Shown in pieces: positions 1 through 8,587 of a stretch of DNA of 64,000 nt (the first letter of the stretch is position 1; each line of letters opens with the position of its first letter). The notes under the pieces are model-generated. The model was not told the DNA's origin and did no database searches. It saw only the letters and a list, made by a program, of their open reading frames with translations. This stretch comes from an uncultured Spirochaetaceae bacterium (GTDB lineage: Bacteria > Spirochaetota > Spirochaetia > Treponematales > Treponemataceae): NCBI GenBank assembly GCA_902778325.1, contig CACYWZ010000006.1:16624-80623 (forward strand), written 5' to 3'. A program made the position numbers and the translations under genes.

Positions 1-600
1 TTTCGCTCTCGCTAATCGAAAGAGCTGAAAGAAGCGTTACCACAGAGCCATTGACCAAGGTTACCGCTTCGTTTCGTATCGCCGTCGCATTCCTAAGAGA
101 AGCAACAGCGCTTGCGTCCTGGGAAATCTTTGCAGAAGCGATTTCGAACTCCTCTTCGGTTTTCTTGACGAGAGCGACAAGCTCTTTTGCGCCAAGGATT
201 TGCGAGATGGCGTTCTGTGCGTCTTCCTTCTCCAAATCTTTCAAAAATGAGTTCATCAAGCCCGTTTGTGACGAGTATTTGACGTCGAGCATTTTCGTTC
301 CGTACGGCTCAAAAATCGAAAGCAGCAGCTTTGCGGCCGCCACCTGCTTTTCAAAGCCGTCGGGCAGAGCAACGTTTCCGTTAAGGACCGCATACAGGCG
401 ACGGACGGCACTGTCGCGCTCGCTATCCCCGCCTCGGTGAGTTCTGCGGAAAGGAGGGCAAGCGTTGAAAAGTTCGCGTCAAGAAGAGCATTTCTCTCTT
501 CTTTTGGAACATTTTCCATCGCTTGGGCATACAACTTCAAGATTTCAATCAAAAATCCACTAAAAGCAGAGTTTTGAATGTCTCTTTTAATCTTTTTCAT
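1..600 (-). pseudogene. DUF6261-like protein, frameshifted and cut by the window edge
   Basis: The start at 600 has a good ribosome binding site (GGAGG, 9 bases upstream). The first ~57 residues are in one frame, up to about position 430. After that the coding pattern clearly continues one frame over, with a D-x-E-R-D-x-A segment, then a residue run ending F-E-P-Y-G and an N-S-F-L-K-D-L-E segment. I associate this pattern with DUF6261-type proteins of unknown function. Adding one base to the G run (C4 on the plus strand, 427-430) would join the frames, so one base appears to have been lost there. The reading frame then stays open to base 1, so the gene continues beyond the window. It is either a real pseudogene, a contingency run or a base-calling error. 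The family name is from memory of the pattern and is moderately certain; the frameshift is directly visible. Confidence 0.6.
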
Positions 601-621
601 CTTTCGATGCCTCCAAAATCC

Positions 622-650
622 ATACTAGCGCCCTGTAATTTTTATTGCAA
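622..650 (-). promoter_or_regulatory. sigma-70 type promoter of the DUF6261-like gene
   Basis: On the minus strand TTGCAA (650-645) and TAGTAT (627-622) are separated by exactly 17 bases, and the gene starts 22 bases after the -10 box. The 42-bp array begins just upstream of the -35 box. Confidence 0.5.
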
Positions 651-711
651 TACGTTTTTTTTCGCTTTTTTTCTCAAAAACTCCCAAAAAAACATCTGGA
701 AAGCCCGCCAG

Positions 712-940
712 TAACTCGGAACGGCGTTTCCATAAACATGGAAAGCTCGCCAGTGACTCGGAACGGCGTTTCCATAAACATGGAAAGCCCGCCAGTGAGT
801 CGGAATGGCGTTTCCATAACTGTGGAAAGCCCGCCAGTGAGTCGGAACGGTGTTTCCATAAACGTGGAAAGCCCGTCAGTGACTCGGAATGACGTTTCCA
901 TAAACATGGAAAGCCCGCCAGTGACTCGGAACGGCGTTTA
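712..940. repeat. Array A: 42-bp tandem repeat, about 5.5 copies
   Basis: The unit is 42 bp and carries a perfect stem-loop, TTTCCAT-AAAC-ATGGAAA, followed by a C-C-A-G-T-G-A-rich linker with TCGGAACGG. Two units change the inner pair to T-G (GTGGAAA), which still pairs in RNA. Because 42 is a multiple of three, both strands are open through the array; the resulting low-complexity peptides are not credible proteins. The array fills the gap between the terminator of the TPR gene and the promoter of the next gene. Confidence 0.9.
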
Positions 941-985
941 AAAAAAAGGAGGCGCTCTCAAATGGTGTGAAGAGCGCCTTTTGTT
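940..985 (-). terminator. Rho-independent terminator of the TPR lipoprotein gene
   Basis: GGCGCTCT (951-958) and AGAGCGCC (971-978) form an 8-bp stem with a 12-base loop. On the minus strand it is followed by CC and a run of T (the A run at 940-947). It lies 26 bases after the stop codon of the TPR gene. Confidence 0.8.
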
Positions 986-1010
986 TATATTTGGAAAAAT
1001 ATTTCAAAGC

Positions 1011-1652
1011 TTACAAGCCCGCACTGAAAAGACTTTCTTCGACTTTTTGGCGGAAATCTGCTCCAGCGCCGCGTTTTTCGGCTTTGGCTAGCGCGGAGAG
1101 GGCTTTTTCTTTTTGTTTGTCTTTGGCATAAGCGAGCGCAAGATTTGCGTGAAAATCGGCAGTGCGGGAGTTCATTTTTACGGCTTTTTCAAGAAAAACT
1201 ATCGCGTCTTTCACGCGGTTTGTCCTCAAGCACAAAGCGCCAAGACAGCCGTAGGCGTCGGCTTTTTTCGGCGCAAAGACGATAGCCTCGCGATATGTTT
1301 CTTCGGCTTCAGAAAAGCGCTGGGAACGCTCTTGGAGAGATGCGAGAAGCAAATATGTCGTGTAATCTTTTCGGCTTTCAAGCGCTTTTTTGTAATAAAC
1401 CATCGCGCAATCGCACTTGTCGTTCTGGGTGTAGGCTGCGGCGATAAAAGTATAGAGAAGCTCGTCGGAATACGAGGTGTCTGCAAGAAGCGCTTCGCGG
1501 AAATAATCGGCGGCATTCTCATATTTTCCGTTTTTGAGCGCCTCCATTCCGTCAGAAACAATACTGTCGCCAGGTTTTGAACAACCGAACAAAAAAACAG
1601 ATGTGCAAAGAGCAAAAAATAGTGTCAATTTGGAAAAAATCTTGTTAGCCAT
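1011..1652 (-). CDS. TPR-repeat lipoprotein
   Basis: 213 residues. The N-terminus is a lipoprotein signal peptide with lysines at 4 and 8, a hydrophobic core, and L-F-G-C ending at Cys24, so the mature protein is probably lipid-anchored in the envelope. Residues ~35-200 are four to five tetratricopeptide repeats, with the usual small/Tyr/Ala spacing and alternating helices. TPR arrays bind partner proteins; the partner cannot be told from sequence. The gene is divergent from the MinD-like gene. No convincing ribosome binding site precedes the ATG. It has its own terminator at 940-985, so it is probably a single-gene transcript. Confidence 0.8.
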   Translation of the reverse strand: MANKIFSKLTLFFALCTSVFLFGCSKPGDSIVSDGMEALKNGKYENAADYFREALLADTSYSDELLYTFIAAAYTQNDKCDCAMVYYKKALESRKDYTTYLLLASLQERSQRFSEAEETYREAIVFAPKKADAYGCLGALCLRTNRVKDAIVFLEKAVKMNSRTADFHANLALAYAKDKQKEKALSALAKAEKRGAGADFRQKVEESLFSAGL

Positions 1653-1672
1653 AATTAGAATATAATAAAATG

Positions 1673-1701
1673 TTGAAAAAATTACAAATACAACCTATAC
1701 T
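1673..1701 (+). promoter_or_regulatory. sigma-70 type promoter immediately before the MinD-like gene
   Basis: TTGAAA (1673-1678) and TATACT (1696-1701) are separated by 17 bases. The annotated ATG at 1708 is only 6 bases beyond the -10 box, so transcription should start at or very near the start codon. Confidence 0.6.
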
Positions 1702-1707
1702 AGAATT

Positions 1708-2739
1708 ATGGTACATATGTTGCCCATCGCGAGCGGAAAAGGAGGCGTCGGAAAAAGCGCCATTGCTGTAAGTCTCGCGATTTGTTTGGCACGCACGGGG
1801 AAAAAGGTTGTTCTTGTTGATTTGGACCTCGGCGGTGCTAATTTACATACATTGCTTGGTCTCAAAAACAATCACGCGGGAGTCGGAAACTTCATTAACA
1901 GACAGGTAACGGATGTTTCAAAGCTCTTGCAGGACACAGAAATACAAAATTTGCAGTTCATCGCAGGCGATTGCCTTTTGCCGGGAACTGCAAACATGGA
2001 TTTTTTTATAAAAAAAGCGCTGATTCAAAAGTTGTCAAAACTTCCTGGCGATTATTTGATTCTTGATTTGGGAGCGGGCGCGGCATACAATACGCTTGAT
2101 TTTTATTTGATGACGCACAACTCTCTCATCGTCACAACTCCAGAAATTACGTCAATTTTGAACGCGTATTCTTTTTTGAAGGCGTCGGCTTACCGCTTTC
2201 TTTCATCGCAGTTTTCGCCGACAAGTGCAGAAAAGAAATTTATAAAAAAATGCACGGGAGAGGCTATTGCAGGCTCGGAAAGTTCTTTTGTGGAACTTGT
2301 TGACGCTCTTTGTTCAAGGTATCCTGATTGCGAGGAAAAGGTTCGCTCAGAACTTTCAAAATTTCGCCCTCAGGTGATTTTGAACAACGGTTCTGACCCG
2401 CACGACCTTGAGATGTGCAGAAGACTTCGCTCTTTGTCACAGAAAAAACTTGGCGTCGGGCTGGATTTCATTGGATTTATCCCGCATGATGAAAATGTGG
2501 GGCTTGCGGTTGCTTCAAGAACGCCGCTTGTTATCAGCAATCCTTCCTGCAAGTTTTCTGTGCAGATAAAATCGGCGGCGGAGCGGATTTTGCTCCACTC
2601 ATACGATTATAATACAGATATTGACCCGCTTGGGCTTGAGCCTAGCACAGAGAGGGTCGATTTTAAAGAGAATTCTTTAAACGAAGACAACGACTTGGAA
2701 CAGCTGAGTCGAGATTTTAGTGAGGGAATATATGAATAA
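1708..2739 (+). CDS. MinD/ParA-family P-loop ATPase
   Basis: 343 residues. A deviant Walker A, G-K-G-G-V-G-K-S, lies at residues 10-17 with the extra signature lysine of the MinD/ParA/Mrp class. The D-L-D-L-G-G-A-N segment near 38 and D-L-G-A-G near 125 match the switch regions of MinD-like proteins and FlhG. Such ATPases position polar or flagellar/chemotaxis structures. This one overlaps the next gene (receptor-like) by 8 bp and is followed by cheD, so a role in placing chemosensory complexes is a reasonable inference. There is no ribosome binding site before ATG 1708. A second ATG at 1717 is possible; with the promoter at 1673-1701 the message may be leaderless. Confidence 0.8.
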   Translation: MVHMLPIASGKGGVGKSAIAVSLAICLARTGKKVVLVDLDLGGANLHTLLGLKNNHAGVGNFINRQVTDVSKLLQDTEIQNLQFIAGDCLLPGTANMDFFIKKALIQKLSKLPGDYLILDLGAGAAYNTLDFYLMTHNSLIVTTPEITSILNAYSFLKASAYRFLSSQFSPTSAEKKFIKKCTGEAIAGSESSFVELVDALCSRYPDCEEKVRSELSKFRPQVILNNGSDPHDLEMCRRLRSLSQKKLGVGLDFIGFIPHDENVGLAVASRTPLVISNPSCKFSVQIKSAAERILLHSYDYNTDIDPLGLEPSTERVDFKENSLNEDNDLEQLSRDFSEGIYE

Positions 2740-4435
2740 TACCGAAATTAGGACGAAGATTAAGGACTACAGCAGTCAAATCGAGAAGAATTTTATGCTG
2801 CTGAGCGACAAGTTTCCGATGCTGCTTAACAAGCAGGGAGGAACCTCACTGGAAGAACTCCGTGATGTACTTTCACGCATTGGCGACGGAAACGCTGAGT
2901 CTAATCTCAAGGAAAAAGACTTGTTTTCCGGCTACAGCAACAAGTACAACAGCTTGTTCGAGCAATTAAATCAGCGCATTCAAGACCTTGAGGAAGTCAA
3001 TTCCCACGTTAAGGATATAAAGAGCGATTCAGAGGAAATGGAACTTATCGCTTTGAACGCGATGGTCATTTCTATCAAGTCAGGTGAAAAAGGACGCGCC
3101 TTCTCTGCGATTACAGAAAACTTGAAGCGTCTTTCCACCGATATGATTTTGTATTCAAACAATCTTATCAGCGAAGAAAAACGTCTTCTTGAAAGCATCA
3201 CTTCTGTAAAGCAGATTTTCGGTGGTATCGTCGATTCTCAAAAGCAGCTCAGCGCTTTGGGCGAAAAAGGTTCTTCAGGTATTCAGGATTTGCTCGTCAA
3301 CGCGAGTCGTCCTCTTGAAGAGATGAAAGGCATGGTCGATTCTGTTTACAAGCCAATTCAAACTGCGATGGAAGGTATCCAGCATCAAGATATTATCCGT
3401 CAGGCTCTCGACCATGTTCAAGTCTACATGGATCAAATCATTGACGACACATATTCAGAGGACTGCAGCGACCGCGATTTGGACACTGTGTGCTTCAATA
3501 TCACAGTTTTGCAGCTTTGTCAGAAAATTCTTTCTAACATTGAAGCAAGTCTTTCTAAATGCACAAACATTTTCCGCGACAACTGGGCTTCTGTTTCAAC
3601 GATTTTGGATTCTGTAGACCATCAGCGCTCAGCATACATTTCGCGCTTCCTTTCTGAGTCTTCAAAAGGTGCGGACAATATTCTTGCATGGCTCAATCTT
3701 ATTATGGAGCAGTTCCAGCAGATGATTTCTGAGTTTGCTCATTACCAGCTTGTTCAGAAAGACCTTATCCGCACTTGTCAGAACATCAACGAAGAAGCAC
3801 GCACAATGTACGCTGTATTCGAAAACTTGGGACCTGTTGTTAACAGACTTCATCACGTTCGTATTTTGCAGCAGATTGAAGTTGCAAAGAATGTTGCAAT
3901 TTCTGACGTTCGCGATTCTGTTACAGACATGGAAAAACTTATTCAGAGTGCTAACGGCTCGCTTGATTCAATGAGAGCGCTTATTGGTTCTTTCATTGAG
4001 CAGATTGGCAACTTGCTTTCATCTTTCATGGCTTCAATCACAGCCGACAACACAAAGATGGAAGAGCTCAGAATGTCAAAGAACGTGTTCTTTAATTCTC
4101 TCAAAGACGCACAGTCACGCCTTTCAAGTTGCATGTCAAACTTCACGGTTTTCCCAGACGGATTTGCACAGGAGTGTCAGGAAGTTGGAAACGCACTTTC
4201 TGTGATTGCGGCAATCGACGGAAAATTCAGCACATTCAATTCAGAGGTGAAATCACGAATTGACGCGCTCACAAGAAAACGCACTGAGATGTTCGCAAAA
4301 AGACAAATTTCTTCTTGGACAATTCAGGACAGCCGCTTGAACGAACTTCTTCAGAATTTCCGCTCAACAGCAGGTCAAGACGGTTCTAATCAGTACGGTT
4401 CATCTGCAACTCCCGGAGATGTGACTTTATTTTAG
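2732..4435 (+). CDS. Soluble chemoreceptor-like helical protein with a CheZ-like DxxxQ motif
   Basis: About 567 residues, almost entirely alpha-helical, with no signal peptide or membrane segment. Residues ~100-135 read like the receptor signalling tip (L-I-A-L-N-A-M-V-I-S-I-K-S-G-E-K-G-R-A-F), a degenerate form of the canonical receptor hairpin. Residues 216-224 read I-Q-H-Q-D-I-I-R-Q; D220 and Q224 have the same spacing as the catalytic Asp and Gln of the CheZ phosphatase (Q-D-L-T-G-Q). The ATG at 2732 follows TGAGGG by 5 bases; a GTG at 2720 is in frame but lacks a site. It sits between the MinD-like gene (8-bp overlap) and cheD. A scaffold or CheY-P phosphatase-like role is inference. Confidence 0.65.
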   Translation: MNNTEIRTKIKDYSSQIEKNFMLLSDKFPMLLNKQGGTSLEELRDVLSRIGDGNAESNLKEKDLFSGYSNKYNSLFEQLNQRIQDLEEVNSHVKDIKSDSEEMELIALNAMVISIKSGEKGRAFSAITENLKRLSTDMILYSNNLISEEKRLLESITSVKQIFGGIVDSQKQLSALGEKGSSGIQDLLVNASRPLEEMKGMVDSVYKPIQTAMEGIQHQDIIRQALDHVQVYMDQIIDDTYSEDCSDRDLDTVCFNITVLQLCQKILSNIEASLSKCTNIFRDNWASVSTILDSVDHQRSAYISRFLSESSKGADNILAWLNLIMEQFQQMISEFAHYQLVQKDLIRTCQNINEEARTMYAVFENLGPVVNRLHHVRILQQIEVAKNVAISDVRDSVTDMEKLIQSANGSLDSMRALIGSFIEQIGNLLSSFMASITADNTKMEELRMSKNVFFNSLKDAQSRLSSCMSNFTVFPDGFAQECQEVGNALSVIAAIDGKFSTFNSEVKSRIDALTRKRTEMFAKRQISSWTIQDSRLNELLQNFRSTAGQDGSNQYGSSATPGDVTLF

Positions 4436-4441
4436 TGGTGA

Positions 4442-5020
4442 ATGATGAACCGATACTATGATTCGCATTTTGACCGCCAAATCGTAACAATTTATCCCTG
4501 TGAGTTTTTTTCGACAACTGGGGATGAATTGATTTCGACGGTCTTAGGTTCGTGCATAAGCGTGACGTTGTTTGATGAGCGCAACGGTTTTGGCGGTATG
4601 AATCATTTTATGTATGCCAACACATTGCACAATATTGACGACGAGCCTGATATGCGCGGACGTTACGGCGAATATGCGGTAAAACTTCTGCTAGAAGATA
4701 TGATGAAAAAAGGCGCTGACAGAAGCGCTCTCAAAGCAAAAATCTTCGGCGGAAGCAATGTGTTCAATCTCCCTCCTGACGCAGGTATTCAGGTGGGAGA
4801 TATGAACATTCACTTCGCGTTTGATTATCTCAAAAAAGAAAATATTCCAGTCATTGCTTCCGATACAGGAGGCATTTTTCCACGAAAGATTTATTTTGAC
4901 CCTAAAACTTCAAAGGTCTGGCTCAAGCGCATAAAAACACAAAACGCAACTGACGTGAATGCGCTTTTACAAAAAGAAAAAACTTACATTTTGTCCGCAA
5001 AGTCAAAGAAGAGTTACTAG
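4442..5020 (+). CDS. cheD: CheD, chemoreceptor glutamine deamidase
   Basis: 192 residues, the usual CheD length. The conserved L-G-S-C-I-S-V segment places the catalytic cysteine at C38, and G-G-M-N-H places the catalytic histidine at H55. CheD deamidates or de-esterifies specific glutamines on chemoreceptors and, in many bacteria, works with CheC. No cheC was recognised in this window. The gene begins 6 bases after the receptor-like gene, so the two are co-transcribed. No terminator is obvious before the promoter of the next operon. Confidence 0.92.
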   Translation: MMNRYYDSHFDRQIVTIYPCEFFSTTGDELISTVLGSCISVTLFDERNGFGGMNHFMYANTLHNIDDEPDMRGRYGEYAVKLLLEDMMKKGADRSALKAKIFGGSNVFNLPPDAGIQVGDMNIHFAFDYLKKENIPVIASDTGGIFPRKIYFDPKTSKVWLKRIKTQNATDVNALLQKEKTYILSAKSKKSY

Positions 5021-5024
5021 TTTT

Positions 5025-5053
5025 TTGAAAACATATAAATTCCGCTGTATACT
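5025..5053 (+). promoter_or_regulatory. sigma-70 type promoter of the Druantia-like operon
   Basis: TTGAAA (5025-5030), a 17-base spacer, TATACT (5048-5053). The first gene of the operon starts at 5104, giving a ~45-base leader. The promoter lies in the 83-base gap after cheD. Confidence 0.65.
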
Positions 5054-5103
5054 TTCTTATTGGGAATCCTATATAATTTTTTACAAAGTTTCATAAAGTA
5101 ATT

Positions 5104-6672
5104 ATGCCAGAAATTCAAGAACAACTCGGAAAAGCAATTTTTGATTATTTTTTACAACGTACATCTCCAAACGAAGATTTTTATTTGTTAGTTGATTCAT
5201 ACACTTATGAATATTGTGCAAATCAAGCAGGATTAACAGAAAGTGACATCAACAAACTTCTTGAAGGATATGGATTCTATGATTGTTATAAACCTCTTAG
5301 TTCATTAGCTATAGCAGCTCTTGAAGTAAAAATAGCTTATGATGTTGAAACTAACTCAGATTTAATTAACAGCTACAATCGTCGATTGATTGAAAAAATA
5401 AAGTATTGTGAAGATGAAAATTCAGTTCAAAAATTGTATCAAACTTGTGACCAAGAAGCTATTTGGAGAAGGACAAAGGAATTATTTGCAGAAAAGAATA
5501 GAACTCTTTTAATTCCTGAAGCAAAAACAAAAAAAGGACGATATGTACAATTTCCATTATCTCAAAGAATTGTTTCTGGACGAAAAATCATTGAATATGC
5601 AGATAAATTTATTGAATTGGGATTAGAGCAAAATTCAGGAATTACTTTTGATTATTTTGAAAAACTTGTTCTTAAAAAATCAGAAGATAAAATGATAAAA
5701 AGAATGGTGTTCTCTTTTTATTGTATGTGGGACGGACGGTCTTACAACGAGATTTATAATCGTACGAAAATTTCTAATGCACAACGAGAACAACAAGCAA
5801 AAGATGAATTCTGCATTCGCTTAGAGCCAGAAATAGCAATCTATATCAATCAGAAGAAAATTGATTTTGAGAAAGATGAAATTGATTATAAGTATTTATG
5901 GAAACTTGATGAAAACAAGTATTTGACTCATAAGGGAATTGTTTTTATCCAAGATGAGAACTATAACGATTGGCTTCCGTTAGCTCGCAATAAATCAATA
6001 GATATAAATGAAGATGTTTTATTGATTTCTCAGCAACAGAATGTTCCGAAACATATTGAAGATTTTATCAAAAACGGGAAAGCAGAAATCTTTGAAATTG
6101 GAAAGTATAGATTAATTTTGCTCTCGTGTTTTTCACAAGAAGATTTTGAAGAACTTGGAATAAAAGTAACACAAATTCCATATTTTTCTTTATTAGGTGG
6201 TTTAAAAATAAAGAGAAATACTTATTATGACTTTGCGCTTCCTGCAATAAAATTGAGTGATAATTTTAAAGACTATAAAAAAATTTTTGTTGATTTAAAA
6301 GAATATCCTGTAGAAAATGGAATTGCAAAACTAACTGACAAATTAAGTGCTGGTAAACATTACGTAAAACTTCTCAATTCTTGGAAATCTTCAGAAGTTT
6401 ATTTTTATGTCGAGAATGTACAAAATACCGAAATTGCAGATATTCACGGCTGGGATTTGAATTGTGCAAAACAAAAAGCAGAGCCTGCGCAAGATTCTGA
6501 AAAAATAATAGACGGCTTAAAATCCTGCAAAGAACTAAAATGGATTTTCAAAGATGAAAGCAAAACTGATGAAACTTTGAGAACTTTTCAAAGACAAAAT
6601 GATAAACTAGTAAATCGGTTTATCAAAATTGGAAATATGAAACTAAACAGGAGAAGTCAATATGGCAACTAA
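5104..6672 (+). CDS. Druantia-like operon gene 1 (DruB-like position), unknown function
   Basis: 522 residues, no signal peptide or membrane segment. I recognise no enzyme motif. The first ~220 residues look helical and rich in Tyr, Glu and Lys. The C-terminal third (from about 355, G-G-L-K-I then alternating hydrophobic strands to ~440) looks like a beta-rich Ig-like domain. Base composition is markedly more AT-rich than the flanking chemotaxis genes, which suggests transfer. The ribosome binding site is weak. The gene overlaps the next by 11 bp. Its size and first position fit DruB of type I Druantia; that comparison rests on gene order, size and the linked helicase, not on detected homology. 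Confidence 0.5.
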   Translation: MPEIQEQLGKAIFDYFLQRTSPNEDFYLLVDSYTYEYCANQAGLTESDINKLLEGYGFYDCYKPLSSLAIAALEVKIAYDVETNSDLINSYNRRLIEKIKYCEDENSVQKLYQTCDQEAIWRRTKELFAEKNRTLLIPEAKTKKGRYVQFPLSQRIVSGRKIIEYADKFIELGLEQNSGITFDYFEKLVLKKSEDKMIKRMVFSFYCMWDGRSYNEIYNRTKISNAQREQQAKDEFCIRLEPEIAIYINQKKIDFEKDEIDYKYLWKLDENKYLTHKGIVFIQDENYNDWLPLARNKSIDINEDVLLISQQQNVPKHIEDFIKNGKAEIFEIGKYRLILLSCFSQEDFEELGIKVTQIPYFSLLGGLKIKRNTYYDFALPAIKLSDNFKDYKKIFVDLKEYPVENGIAKLTDKLSAGKHYVKLLNSWKSSEVYFYVENVQNTEIADIHGWDLNCAKQKAEPAQDSEKIIDGLKSCKELKWIFKDESKTDETLRTFQRQNDKLVNRFIKIGNMKLNRRSQYGN

Positions 6673-8587
6673 TGAAGATATTTTGAGTTCAAGAATACTT
6701 GGTTTTATTGAGCCTCAGGGAATTAACGCAAGAGTAGATGTTATTGGCTTTAAGGCTCCTAATAATGACTATGAAATCTTAGACAATACACGAAAAAGAA
6801 ACATTTTCTATCCAGAAGGATTTGTTTTTGCTCCTAAGTTTCAATTTGAACAAAGCAATATTTCTCCAAACTCTTTTATAGAATTCAATGTAATTCAAAG
6901 TCAAAAAGAGGAAGTTTCTTATAAAGATGACAGATTTGTTGTTAATTATCATAGTTCTATTCCCGTAAAGCAAAAGTCTTTTACAAGAATTATCTCTATA
7001 AACGAACATACTGCTCTTGAAGACGGATTTTTGGTTCAAGATGAGATTTTTCCGCTCATACAAAATAAAAATATCGAAAGTATTCAGGGAAGTTTTTTCT
7101 TGAAGTTTCAGAACAACCTTTATGGGCTTTTTAAATATGACGAAAATTCCAAAACCATAAAGCCAAAATCTGGCAAACAGACAAATGAATACAATCTAAA
7201 TGAGGATTATCTAAAAGGCAGATGTTATAACTTTGAAGGGAAAGAATACTTTGTTGGAAATCCTGACCAACTAGGAAATCCTGTTCGCTCTATCGATTGT
7301 ATGAGCGATGAACAGTTAGCAGATTGGTTCAAAGAGAGAATGGAGGCTGTTATAAAATCAGAGCCATTTCTTGAACTAAAGAAAGATAACTACAAAATTT
7401 TTTCTCAACACTTCAAAGCCGTTGATGACGAAAAATTAGAAGAAACTCGTCTTGAAAGAATAAAAGGAAAAATCAATACTCTTGAATATAATTTTTATGA
7501 AATAAAAGAACTTCTTGAGCCAAATTCAACTTTGACACAACACTTAAAATCAACAATTCTAGATATGAGAGATGATTTTAGGGCTGAATGGGCAAAGAAT
7601 CTTCAAAATGAAAAAGCACAGATTCAATCTGAAATTGCTGAATTAAGAGGAGAAAGTAATAAGATAAAAAGTGAAAAAGAAAACTTTGAGACAGAACTTT
7701 CAAAATTGAAATCAGATTTCAATGTAAAATCAGAAATCTTACAAAATGATTTTGATGAGAAAAAGAAAAAACTTGAAAATTCGCTTTCTGAAACAGAAAG
7801 AAAGTATAACGCTATAAAAGCCAATTATGATTTGATTGTTGAAAGCATAAAATTGCAAACATCTTTAAAAAGTCAGCCAATAACAGAGTTTGTAAATTTA
7901 GAGCCAGTTATCTTTGAAGCAAAAGGAGAAACATTTTCTCACCTCGAAGAAAATGAAGGATATTCGTTCAATTCGCTTTTACGCAAAAACCTTAAAAGCG
8001 AAGATTTGTCAGAAATATTAACTGAACAGCTCAACAGAGAAAGTGAATTATTCTCTTACAAAGCCTGCTTTATTCCATCTGTTTCTTGGGCTTATTTTTA
8101 TGCAAAAGCGTTGCGAAATGTTAGGCTATACACAATCCACGTTGAACACGACTGGCTTCATTTCAAAGATTTTATCAACAATGGGATTCTTGATGTTTTG
8201 AAGTCTTGCGATGAAAATAAAGACGTAAATCACATTCTCGTTTTTGATTCTTTGAATCTGACACAGCCTGAATGTGGATTGAAGCCTTTGCTAGACGCAA
8301 TATCAGGTTATTCGCTGATTCTTCCTGTTTTTAATAAGCCTTTGCCAAACAATTTGAAAATCTTTGCAACAATTTTGCCATTTTGCGAGGAAAACAAAAT
8401 CGGGCTTCCATTGAACAAAGATTCTTTTGTAAATTGGGGACAAATATCAAATCCTGAAGACAAACTGACTCTTTCTGCTAAATTTATGGACTTTGAAACA
8501 CAGACAGGATATTTTGAACCAAAAGATTTAGAAGTTCATAATATTCAGCCAAAAGAATGGAGCAACAATGGATATTTTGCAGAATAA
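6662..8587 (+). CDS. Druantia-like operon gene 2: coiled coil plus degenerate AAA+-like C-terminus
   Basis: 641 residues. The N-terminal ~220 residues are beta-rich with no known motif. Residues ~305-400 form a long, strongly charged coiled coil. The C-terminal ~200 residues look like an ATPase core: a Walker B/Arg-less strand H-I-L-V-F-D-S-L-N-L-T near 525 and a sensor-1-like strand N-L-K-I-F-A-T-I-L-P near 565, the arrangement seen in McrB-type AAA+ proteins. No Walker A (GxxxxGK[ST]) is present, so it is probably not an active ATPase. A good site (AGGAGA) precedes the ATG, which overlaps gene 1. Position and length fit DruC. Confidence 0.5.
   Translation: MATNEDILSSRILGFIEPQGINARVDVIGFKAPNNDYEILDNTRKRNIFYPEGFVFAPKFQFEQSNISPNSFIEFNVIQSQKEEVSYKDDRFVVNYHSSIPVKQKSFTRIISINEHTALEDGFLVQDEIFPLIQNKNIESIQGSFFLKFQNNLYGLFKYDENSKTIKPKSGKQTNEYNLNEDYLKGRCYNFEGKEYFVGNPDQLGNPVRSIDCMSDEQLADWFKERMEAVIKSEPFLELKKDNYKIFSQHFKAVDDEKLEETRLERIKGKINTLEYNFYEIKELLEPNSTLTQHLKSTILDMRDDFRAEWAKNLQNEKAQIQSEIAELRGESNKIKSEKENFETELSKLKSDFNVKSEILQNDFDEKKKKLENSLSETERKYNAIKANYDLIVESIKLQTSLKSQPITEFVNLEPVIFEAKGETFSHLEENEGYSFNSLLRKNLKSEDLSEILTEQLNRESELFSYKACFIPSVSWAYFYAKALRNVRLYTIHVEHDWLHFKDFINNGILDVLKSCDENKDVNHILVFDSLNLTQPECGLKPLLDAISGYSLILPVFNKPLPNNLKIFATILPFCEENKIGLPLNKDSFVNWGQISNPEDKLTLSAKFMDFETQTGYFEPKDLEVHNIQPKEWSNNGYFAE

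Noticed and set aside
712-940. A CRISPR array or a repeat-containing protein gene in array A
   Set aside because: Units are contiguous with no unique spacers, no cas genes are near, and both strands are open only because 42 is divisible by three.
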